Below are positions 32,870 through 39,968 of a stretch of DNA of 39,968 nt, piece by piece. The stretch's first letter is position 1, and every line of letters starts with the position of its first letter. The translations under genes and the position numbers were made by a program. Origin of the DNA: Acidobacteriota bacterium (GTDB taxonomy: Bacteria; Acidobacteriota; Terriglobia; UBA7540); NCBI GenBank assembly GCA_902812415.1, contig CADDZJ010000028.1, positions 1 through 39,968 on the forward strand. Reading direction: 5' to 3'. Under the pieces are notes generated by a model that saw only the letters and a list, made by a program, of their open reading frames with translations, searched no databases and was not told the DNA's origin.

Positions 32870-35497
32870 TTAACCTTGTATTGCCAAGGTGATGGTGTAG
32901 AAGCGTCGCGGCGCTTCAGGAGGGGCGACAACCCATTCGGACTTTCCGCCCATCGCACATTCCGCCTGAGCGTAGTAGTCCATCAGCGGGCCGGCGGATG
33001 CAGGATATTGAAGTTCGACGACAAACGTTCGTCTGCCGGCCTGTCGCATGTCATAACGATTCCATCGGGCGGACTCTCTTACACGCGTGAAGAGGGTCAC
33101 ATTCCTGACCTCGCCGCGTCCCGGCACAACGGCATGGATTCTCACAAGCTCGCCCGGACGCAAAAGCGTCGGGCGCGTGGGCACAAAAATTCGGGGCCTG
33201 GCGCCAGGATCCGACTGGCGAACCTGCGCAAACAATTCTTCAACTTCCGGAGGAAGCTCTCCCAAAAATTCCTTCATCGAGGCTCGCAAGCGGAACAGCG
33301 CCAGCCGTTCGTACTTGTTGTGCATTGATGCCAACTGGCCCTGGTCGTTGCGGGTGCTGATGATCGGCTGATATTCCAGAAAGACTTGCCGGACCAGCGG
33401 CGCGAGCTTCAGCCAGAGAGGCACTCCTTCGCTTTGAATTAAGGCTTTGGCCTCACCAGCCTTGCCTTGTCTCTTGAGCGCGAGAGCCTGTTCAAGCTTC
33501 TGGTTCAGATGGAATGCCAGCGACCACGACTCAGCATAGGCGGGCATGAACCCCACAAATCCAGCCAGGTAGCCGATTCGCTCACGTTCGGCAGGTCTCG
33601 TTGCCGAATCGGCGAGATGGCGCAATTGTCGAGCCACTTCCGCCTGAGACCGCATCACCTTTTCCGAGGGCTCATAGCCGTTCCAGAACTGGAAAGCTTC
33701 ATCGTAATCGCCAGTGTATTCATGGATTTCATGATGGCCGTTTTTGATCTGGCCATCCCAGGAACAGAGAATCAACCGGTCGCGATCCGTATCATCCAGC
33801 AACCGGGCGAGCGAAGCGGCGCGCGGTTCACGCGCCTGGACGGCGGCAAACGACTGGAAGAACCGGGTGGGAGTCAGGTCTTTCTGCCAGGAATATCTGG
33901 ATTGGAACCCCGCGTTAGCATCCATGATGCGATGCCGCCAGTGAATGCCCATCAGACCCTGACAGCCGTATTTTTCCGCCAGGTCCATATCCCGAACGAA
34001 CCGGTACACATGGAACTGCGGCAGCCACATGGCCGGATCGTCTTCAAGCCAGGGAATGGGCCAGCGCTCGCGGCCCCCGAGTTTTCCAAACTCTTCGCTG
34101 ACCGGATCCCAACCCAGGCTGTCGTTGAGCGCAGAAAAGATCACATCCTCCGGCAGATGTTGATGGAAGTAGGCGAAGTGCCGCACAACACCGCCCCATC
34201 CTGAAATCACCATGCGTTTTTGCGGGGCGTGGCGGCGCAGGAAATCATAGGCTTGCTGAAAGGGCGTGACGGAGAGGGGCACGCGCTCATTGCGGCTGGC
34301 CCAATTGCTGGCTTCATCTTCCCAGAGCCAGACATCATCGACCGTGGGATAGGTTTCCAGCAACCGCCCCAGTCGCGCCTCGAGAATATCCCTGGCGGCT
34401 ACCGACTCGGGATCGATTCGCGGACCGGGGACCTTGGGATTCTTCGGCACGTAATGCGCTTCCGGCGGTGTCGCCCGGAAAATTTCATCGGGAATCTGAT
34501 AAGGCTCGAATCCCACGCCCGTGCGAATGCCCAATTGCTGGGCGTATCGGAAAGCTTCGCCCCAAAGCCGCTGAGCGAATTCCTCGTCTTCCCAGCAACT
34601 CCTTGCCTGCGTCGTGGCTTCAGAGCCGAATACTTCATCGGCAAAGAATTCCGGCGCTCCCATTCCGTAACGCGAAGTTTTCTCCGGCAGGTAGCCCCAG
34701 CGGTTTGTGGCCGTGGTGTCGGTGTAGGCGAGATGACCCGCGCCGGCATATTCAAATGAGAGGAACGACTCGGTCCACTGATCGGCGCCGGAATAGACAT
34801 GCACGCCCAGCGTATTGAAGCGCATTCGCACCATGGCTTCGAGATAGGCGCGCCAATCCTCGCGGTTATAGACTGTAACGCAATTTAAAAAATCGGGCCA
34901 CGGAACCAGCCCGCGCACTCTGAAGCGCGGTTGCGCCCGCCAAGATTGGCCCGGAGGAGGCAGAACAAGACTCTTTGCGGACTCCAGGGGGTAAACTTCG
35001 CCATCCAGGCCAAAGAAAGCGCCCTGACGCTCCAGAAAATCAAACGCAGCGTAGAGCGCAGCCTGCGACGTAGCCCCCCTCAGCGTGATTTGAGAAGCCG
35101 TCTGATGAGCAATCTCGTAAGCTTCGGGATGGGTGAAGCGGCTCCGGTCAACTTCCAGGAAAAAGATCAATCCATTGGATGGCGGAGCCGCTGATCCGCG
35201 CGCAGTCTCAATCGGCTCGCGCACAAGGCCCAGATTGCGAAGGCCGCGCGCCAATTCACGGGAAGCGAACATCTGCTCAAAGCCGGAGTCTGGCTGGCGG
35301 ATGATCCAGACCGTTTCAGTTGGGCTGAAGTTTGCCCTCATCTGCAAATCGCCTGGTGATTTGTCCACTTGTGAGGCGATCCCGGCAGGGGCGGCCGCCA
35401 TAGAAGGTGGCTGGCGATGGGCAGCCCAGGAGCCGGCCCCTAAACAAAAGGCTGTATCCTGCAGGAACTTGCGACGATCCATCGGTTTATTGGCCAT
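32870..35497 (-). CDS. Tat-exported glycosidase-like protein (alpha-glucuronidase/GH20-type N-domain)
   Basis: The 875-residue protein begins with a Tat signal (MDRRKFLQDTAFCLGAGSW). A GH20/GH67-like N-terminal alpha/beta domain (~60-175; PEAYEIAHQTASQITLRG, LYAAFDFLERQGAFFGLDGE) leads into a barrel-like region (~185-560; PRFRVRGLVPWPDFLN, VRMRFNTLGVHVYSG, VDDVWLWEDEASNW, MVISGWGGV, GLMGIHWRH). A helical segment (~600-760) and a beta-rich C-terminus (~770-875) complete it. The order resembles alpha-glucuronidases (GH67/GH115), but I cannot place it in a named family. Candidate acidic residues lie in WLWEDEASNW. AGGAGA precedes the ATG by 6 nt. It probably heads a two-gene unit with the CPBP gene. 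Confidence 0.7.
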   Translation of the reverse strand: MANKPMDRRKFLQDTAFCLGAGSWAAHRQPPSMAAAPAGIASQVDKSPGDLQMRANFSPTETVWIIRQPDSGFEQMFASRELARGLRNLGLVREPIETARGSAAPPSNGLIFFLEVDRSRFTHPEAYEIAHQTASQITLRGATSQAALYAAFDFLERQGAFFGLDGEVYPLESAKSLVLPPPGQSWRAQPRFRVRGLVPWPDFLNCVTVYNREDWRAYLEAMVRMRFNTLGVHVYSGADQWTESFLSFEYAGAGHLAYTDTTATNRWGYLPEKTSRYGMGAPEFFADEVFGSEATTQARSCWEDEEFAQRLWGEAFRYAQQLGIRTGVGFEPYQIPDEIFRATPPEAHYVPKNPKVPGPRIDPESVAARDILEARLGRLLETYPTVDDVWLWEDEASNWASRNERVPLSVTPFQQAYDFLRRHAPQKRMVISGWGGVVRHFAYFHQHLPEDVIFSALNDSLGWDPVSEEFGKLGGRERWPIPWLEDDPAMWLPQFHVYRFVRDMDLAEKYGCQGLMGIHWRHRIMDANAGFQSRYSWQKDLTPTRFFQSFAAVQAREPRAASLARLLDDTDRDRLILCSWDGQIKNGHHEIHEYTGDYDEAFQFWNGYEPSEKVMRSQAEVARQLRHLADSATRPAERERIGYLAGFVGFMPAYAESWSLAFHLNQKLEQALALKRQGKAGEAKALIQSEGVPLWLKLAPLVRQVFLEYQPIISTRNDQGQLASMHNKYERLALFRLRASMKEFLGELPPEVEELFAQVRQSDPGARPRIFVPTRPTLLRPGELVRIHAVVPGRGEVRNVTLFTRVRESARWNRYDMRQAGRRTFVVELQYPASAGPLMDYYAQAECAMGGKSEWVVAPPEAPRRFYTITLAIQG

Positions 35498-35587
35498 TCA
35501 GGTTCTCCTGAAGCTGAACTAAATTCTCGCTCGCTGAGAATGCAAATTATAGCGGCATTACCGTTCTGAGGTGAGGTTCTCAGGGCT

Positions 35588-35750
35588 TTAAGGTCATGCT
35601 AAGCCCTTCGTTGGTCATTCTTCCGCTGAATGCAGCGAATCTGGCTGATTTTTATAAATAATCGGACTGCTTCGAAAAGCCCGGCGCAAACCGAAATAGA
35701 GGGATTCTTCGCTCGCTGCGCTCGCTCAAAATGACAGGCAAACGTTCAGA
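35588..35750 (+). repeat. R1 palindromic repeat, copy d
   Basis: Contains GGGATTCTTCGCTCGCTGC with GCTCGCTCAAAATGACAGG on the right and a degraded left half (AGCCCTTCGTTGGTCATTC). The central core is diverged. Confidence 0.6.
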
Positions 35751-35774
35751 GTGACAGGGTGGAACCAGTGTGAG

Positions 35775-35878
35775 AAGGCTGAACGATACACGGCAGCTGC
35801 GCTGTCCTCAGCGCCGAAAAAAGGCCAGTGGGGACACCCACGCTACAGAAAACAATGTCACGATCATTTGTAAACCTC
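35775..35878 (+). repeat. R4 inverted-repeat element, copy c
   Basis: CTGCGCTGTCCTCAGCGCCG through CGCTACAGAAAACAATGTCA and the right end GATCATTTGTAAACCTC match R4 copies a and b. The left terminal repeat is not preserved. Confidence 0.7.
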
Positions 35879-35947
35879 AGTCGATGCCCGCAGAACAGGA
35901 GGAAATAGCAGGTCCCACCCAGGCCCAACCGTAGGAAGGCCGGCTCG

Positions 35948-38900
35948 CTAAAAGGTGAGCTTCAAAGCCAGTTGCATAATCCGGGGATCGTAGGTGCTGG
36001 TGACTTGTCCAAAACCGCCGGTTCCCAAGGTGGTATCTACAGAATTGAAGTTTACTGTATTCCAGATGTTGAACATTTCCGCTCTGAACTGCAAACTCAT
36101 TCGTTCGTGAACACGGAAGTTCTTGAAGAAGCCGAGGTCCCAACTATTCATCGGCGGACCCCAGATGGAGCCCACTCCGGCGTTTCCGTAGAAGCCAAAG
36201 GGCGGGGCTATATAGGCGTTGGTATTAAACCACTGGGCCACAGTTCGGGGACCTGAGGTGCGCTGTCCCTGAACAGCATTGGGTCGGGTTGCGAGGCCCT
36301 GGGTGGGTGAAGAGTAACGCACCGTCAGTGGAAATCCCGTCTCAAGACTGACCAGCCCTGTGGCTTCCCACCCTCCAAGCAAGGAACCCGCCGCTCCCTT
36401 CAGGCTATGGAAGAACGGCAAGTTGTAGACATAATTGAAAACCAGGACGTGCGCTCTGTCGAACGCCGCCGGCCCATATTCCGCCCTCAGGTTGTAAGGA
36501 TTCTGCGGGCCGGAGCCTAATCCTTCTGCGCCCGACAGCGCCATGGTTTTTGAATAGGTGTAGGCCACGCCGTAAGTCAGCCCTTCTGAGAATCGCCGTT
36601 GCACATTAATCTGGAGGGAATGATAGATTGACTTTCCGACCGGGATGATATTGCTGATCCCAGACCAGCCCTGAAAGGGGCGAACATAATCCGTTGAAAC
36701 CCGCTGCTGGCAAGGGAAGGGAGTGGTTGCTGTGCAGGCGATGCGAGGATCAAACTGGTATCCCATCGCCGGCAAGGGCTGGTTGATATTTGCAACGTAG
36801 TCCAGATGAGTGCCCCGGCTGCCCACGTAAGCGATGGACGCTGTTGTGTTCGGAGAAAGCTGTCGTTGGATGTTGAAGCTCCAGTTCTGCACGGTCGGAA
36901 TGTCATAGACTGGGTCCAGGCCGTTCAGAGCCAGCGGCGTGAGGGGGGCCGCCACGCCCGCGGCGGGATTATCAAATGGTGGATTGAAGAATGTGGAAAT
37001 GCTGGAGAACGGAGGATTGCCGACCAGGCGATACACGTCATTTCCTTCAATCCGGTAGTACCCGATGCCGTAACCGCCCCGGATCGCCATCTTGCCGCTG
37101 CCGGTCGGGTCCCAGGCAAATCCAAATCGCGGCGCAGGCGTATTCCAGTGGTCCTTCACCAACCCAAGCGGCGTCCCGTTCTTCCCCGAAATGATGATGC
37201 CATTCAACAGATTGCCTGAATTTGGAACAATTTGCCCGTTTGGCAAAACGGTTGGAACCTGAGCCGGATTGTACTGAGTGGGCAAAAACATGCTGAGGTT
37301 CTGCCCATAAACGTGCGGGATGAAGAAATAGCGCAACCCCAGGTTCAGCGTCAGGCGGCGCGTCGCCTTCCAATCGTCCTGAAAATAAGCTTCCGTCTGA
37401 TGGAAGTTATAATACGGCTCCCGGAAACCCTGAAGCTCTCCGTAACTCACGGGCAGCCCCAGCAGCGCATCCGCAATGGCATTGCCGGTGAAGTGCCCGT
37501 CAAAACTGTAAGCCCCCTGGCGCGATGGGGAAGTCTGCGACTGCACCGGAGTGATGGAGAACATGGTGGTGACGCCCATTTGCAGGCTGTGCGCGCCGGC
37601 CTCCTTTGTCAGATCGTCCGAAGCCTGGCTGATATTGTGATGGGCCCACCACGGCCCCCACAGCGCGCTGATGCCTCCATACCCTTGTGAAAAAGACATG
37701 TCAGGAACCACGTCGAATCCTGGATTAAAGGGATTCAATGCGCTGTAACCTGACGGCAACTGATATGCGCCCTGAATGATCATCGCCGGGGTTGAGGATG
37801 CCGGATAGTTGCTCGCATAGTTGTAAGAAATTTCGTTCAGCAGGCTCGGACTGATGATGGTTGAAACCTTGGCAATGAAGTTGCGCGAAGGGATATTGAA
37901 TTGCGAATGGAGCGTGGGAAACGCGTCGCCGCTCCATTGCACGGTCGGGTCATTTTCCAGCCAGCTATCGTGGATAAACCTCACGAACGCCTTGACCTTT
38001 TCGGAAAAGCTCTGATCCACGCGAATCATCTGCTCGCCCCAGTTCTGACCTGACCGCGCCCCGGTGATGAAATTGAAGAAGCCCGGACTGTTGGGGGTTG
38101 GAAAATCCTGGTTGAGCAGCAGCTCGACATTGTTGTTGATGCATGCGGGATTGATCTGGCTGCCGGTAACGCAAGGCCCGCCGCCGGGCGCCGTCAAGGG
38201 CTGACCCGTCAGCGGGTCCGTCGGGTTGGTTAACGGGCCAACGCCCGTGAAGTCGCCATTGCGCATGGCCACGGTCGGCGCCGCAGCCACCAGCGGCGAT
38301 TCGGTGCTCTCGCGAATCCATTCCTGATCCCAAAAGAAAAAGGTCTTGCTCTTATCGGTGTTGTAATGGCCTGGGATATAAAAGGGGCCGCCAATGGTGT
38401 AGCCGTAATCGTTGTAATGAAAGGGAGGCCGTGCGACGCCTGCCTTGTTCAGGAAAAACGAATTCGCATCCAGCGCATCGTTACGCACAAAATCATAAAC
38501 GTCTCCGTGAAACTCTTTCGTCCCGGACTTTGTTACGGCCAGAAGCTCCGCGCCGCCCGCTGTCCCGTATTTCGCGCTGTAGTTGCTGGTCAGAACTTTA
38601 AATTCCGCCAGGGTATCAGGCCCGGGATTGGTCATGGTTGAAGCCTGATTTCCCATGTCGGTATTCTGAACCCCATCGAGCTGATAGCCGGTGTAGTGCT
38701 GGTCAAATCCATTCACGGCGTAGCCTCTTTCACCGTAAAAGCCTTTGCCAATCTCATCGCCCACGCCGGAGTCTTTGGTTGCCCCTGGAACGACTTGTTG
38801 GAGTTCCATGAAGTTTCGGTCAAGAATTGGGAGTTGGGTAATCTGCTCGGTTGAAACCGTATGGCTGAGTTCGCCCGTCTGCGTTTCCACCTGTTGGATG

Positions 38901-39280
38901 GCCGCCGTGACTTCAACCGTTTGAGTGCTGGAGGCCAACTTCAATCTAAAGTTCACACTGACCCGGTCAGCGACGTTCAGAACAATCCTGGCGCTTGTGG
39001 CCCGTTGAAAGCCGCGAGCGCTGGCGGCGATCTGATAAGACCCTACCGGCAACGCCTCTGCCACATAAATGCCATCGGCGCCAGTCTTCAACGTTCGGGC
39101 GACTACGCCCGTCCCTACGTTCGTGACCGTAATGATCGCATTGGGGATCGAAGCCCCGCTTTGATCGGTAACGATACCTGTAATTGTGCCGCTTGTTTGT
39201 CCGAACGCTCCAAGGGGAAAAACCACCAACGCCACAAAGATTAAAAGACTGAGCATCGAATCCCTTCGCCTAAATTCCAT
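35948..39280 (-). CDS. TonB-dependent receptor with carboxypeptidase-regulatory domain
   Basis: This ~1110-residue outer-membrane protein is the Oar-like kind abundant in Acidobacteriota. A signal peptide (LSLLIFVALVVFPLGAFG) is followed by a CarboxypepD_reg beta-sandwich (~30-115; SGTITGIVTDQSGASIPNA, VGSYQIAASARGF). A plug domain (~120-260; QITQLPILDRNFMELQQV, YQLDGVQNTD) precedes the long beta-barrel, which ends MQLALKLTF with the C-terminal Phe typical of BAM-recognised porins. It likely imports or binds large oligosaccharides, using TonB energy, for the nearby glycosidases. ATG 39280 is preferred (GGAGGTG ~6 nt upstream); the frame is open to 39337. A promoter and operator-like dyads lie ~250 bp upstream. 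Confidence 0.93.
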   Translation of the reverse strand: MEFRRRDSMLSLLIFVALVVFPLGAFGQTSGTITGIVTDQSGASIPNAIITVTNVGTGVVARTLKTGADGIYVAEALPVGSYQIAASARGFQRATSARIVLNVADRVSVNFRLKLASSTQTVEVTAAIQQVETQTGELSHTVSTEQITQLPILDRNFMELQQVVPGATKDSGVGDEIGKGFYGERGYAVNGFDQHYTGYQLDGVQNTDMGNQASTMTNPGPDTLAEFKVLTSNYSAKYGTAGGAELLAVTKSGTKEFHGDVYDFVRNDALDANSFFLNKAGVARPPFHYNDYGYTIGGPFYIPGHYNTDKSKTFFFWDQEWIRESTESPLVAAAPTVAMRNGDFTGVGPLTNPTDPLTGQPLTAPGGGPCVTGSQINPACINNNVELLLNQDFPTPNSPGFFNFITGARSGQNWGEQMIRVDQSFSEKVKAFVRFIHDSWLENDPTVQWSGDAFPTLHSQFNIPSRNFIAKVSTIISPSLLNEISYNYASNYPASSTPAMIIQGAYQLPSGYSALNPFNPGFDVVPDMSFSQGYGGISALWGPWWAHHNISQASDDLTKEAGAHSLQMGVTTMFSITPVQSQTSPSRQGAYSFDGHFTGNAIADALLGLPVSYGELQGFREPYYNFHQTEAYFQDDWKATRRLTLNLGLRYFFIPHVYGQNLSMFLPTQYNPAQVPTVLPNGQIVPNSGNLLNGIIISGKNGTPLGLVKDHWNTPAPRFGFAWDPTGSGKMAIRGGYGIGYYRIEGNDVYRLVGNPPFSSISTFFNPPFDNPAAGVAAPLTPLALNGLDPVYDIPTVQNWSFNIQRQLSPNTTASIAYVGSRGTHLDYVANINQPLPAMGYQFDPRIACTATTPFPCQQRVSTDYVRPFQGWSGISNIIPVGKSIYHSLQINVQRRFSEGLTYGVAYTYSKTMALSGAEGLGSGPQNPYNLRAEYGPAAFDRAHVLVFNYVYNLPFFHSLKGAAGSLLGGWEATGLVSLETGFPLTVRYSSPTQGLATRPNAVQGQRTSGPRTVAQWFNTNAYIAPPFGFYGNAGVGSIWGPPMNSWDLGFFKNFRVHERMSLQFRAEMFNIWNTVNFNSVDTTLGTGGFGQVTSTYDPRIMQLALKLTF

Positions 39281-39512
39281 AATTCTCACCTCCCAGCCCA
39301 TTGTCAATTGACTTTGGCAAAACCACCGGTCATGCAACTTGTTTGTTACATAGCCACTTATTTGCTATTGCGGATGCGCTGCCTTGAAACAATTTCTCTT
39401 TGCGAACGCGCTTCTGAAGTACGTGACGTTCCGCAGTAGGGCACTATGACTTACGAGCCAAGGAAGACCTCGCATCTTTGGATGAAAACGTCCGTCCAGG
39501 ATCACGAATCTC

Positions 39513-39556
39513 CGTTAACGGTAACGTTGTGTAGCACACAAGATCGATATTGTCAA
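39513..39556 (-). promoter_or_regulatory. Promoter and operator-like palindromes upstream of the TonB receptor
   Basis: On the minus strand, TTGACA (39556-39551) and TACACA (39533-39528) are 17 bp apart. The perfect dyad TTGTGT-AGC-ACACAA (39527-39541) covers the -10 and spacer. A second dyad CGTTA-ACGG-TAACG (39513-39526) follows immediately downstream. Overlap of dyads with the core promoter suggests repression by a sugar-responsive regulator, not encoded here. The leader would be ~240 nt. Confidence 0.5.
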
Positions 39557-39654
39557 GCGGTTTGAAAGTTTTGGCCCCCCTGGGTTTCCAATCTGCCGTT
39601 CGAGGGAACGCTTTCGGCTATGCGACAAACTCAGGCTTCGCGTCCTGCCGGGGT

Positions 39655-39825
39655 TGCTCATCACTGCGGTTGGGATTTCTCGTGGAGTTTACCCTGAGTG
39701 CCTGCCCGCTGTTTAGCAGGTTCATAGTGCCAGAAATTTCCGCTAGCCTCTACGTAGAATCAACAATTTGAGTAAAGTTTCTGGAGAGCGAAGCCGAAGG
39801 GCGCGCTCAAGATGACAAATACCCG
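39655..39825 (+). repeat. R1-related repeat halves, copy e
   Basis: CTCGTGGAGTTTACCCTGAG (39679-39698) is the right half of the R1 outer palindrome, and GAAGCCGAAGGGCGCGCTCAAGATGACA near 39790 is another R1-type end. A diverged segment of ~90 bp lies between. No gene is seen from 39557 to the window end. Confidence 0.5.
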
Positions 39826-39968
39826 AGGTTTGGCCGGGCACGCTCCATTGGGGTGGCAGATCGAAAACTGGGGGCAATTGGGAATAAGCGGCATTTATTT
39901 TGTAACAAAACAGTCTCGCAGGGCGCTTATGAGTGGAGTCGTCGGCGGGATGCGGTTTTCTATAGTAC

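Larger units (their letters stand above)
35498..35947. other. Intergenic region with three repeat copies
   Basis: This 450-bp space between two minus-strand genes holds a solo R4 end (35536-35563; GAGAATGCAAATTATAGCGG), R1 copy d (35588-35750) and R4 copy c with a degraded left end (35775-35878). No promoter can be singled out for the glucuronidase-like gene. Confidence 0.6.

Noticed and set aside
32318-33328. 336-residue ORF crossing the CPBP gene and the glycosidase end
   Set aside because: Crosses two supported minus-strand genes, highly charged low-information sequence, no start signal.

Overview
This 40 kb chromosomal window most likely comes from an Acidobacteriota genome. That placement is inferred from gene content: a very large TonB-dependent receptor with an N-terminal carboxypeptidase-regulatory domain, a giant secreted SBBP-repeat/choice-of-anchor-D protein, Tat-exported glycoside hydrolases, a GH79-type glucuronidase-like enzyme, and many short palindromic intergenic repeats. 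I found no rRNA, tRNA, CRISPR array, phage or intact transposon.

Layout. (i) 1-2.5 kb: a serine-acetyltransferase-like hexapeptide protein with a translationally coupled 34-residue ORF, then a decayed IS200/IS605 transposase among repeats. (ii) 1.6-5.3 kb: amino-acid catabolism: proline dehydrogenase, an APC-family permease and, convergently, L-threonine 3-dehydrogenase. (iii) 5.3-6.7 kb: gene-free, packed with four repeat families. (iv) 6.7-9.6 kb: a CHASE3-PAS-PAS histidine kinase overlapping an Rcp1-like single-domain response regulator. (v) 9.6-14.4 kb: a divergent carbohydrate-type cluster. Minus strand: Gfo/Idh oxidoreductase, leaderless solute-binding protein and fuconolactonase-like amidohydrolase. 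Plus strand: IclR regulator and MaoC-type hydratase. (vi) 14.4-15.9 kb: a FecR-domain secreted protein with a clear promoter, a possible switch-like leader and a strong terminator. (vii) 15.9-25.4 kb, all minus strand: glnE, a small zinc-ribbon protein, the 1274-residue SBBP protein, purN and tyrS. (viii) 25.7-39.3 kb: a B12-binding radical SAM enzyme, then a polysaccharide-degradation region: GH79-like enzyme, GH2-like enzyme, an 873-875-residue glucuronidase-like enzyme, a short CPBP (CAAX-protease-like) protein and the TonB-dependent receptor with a promoter/operator region.

The main unexplained signals are intergenic. An AT-rich element of about 250 bp occurs twice in opposite orientations (5905-6153 and 31821-32072), with a 13-bp inverted-repeat pair bounding exactly 124 bp in both copies. 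A palindromic repeat family has a 34-bp core that is inverted relative to its direct flanks in two copies (1399-1432 and 29015-29048). Two more palindromic families (R3, R4) and a fifth repeat (R2) sit in most of the remaining gaps. All alignments and motif calls were made by eye.
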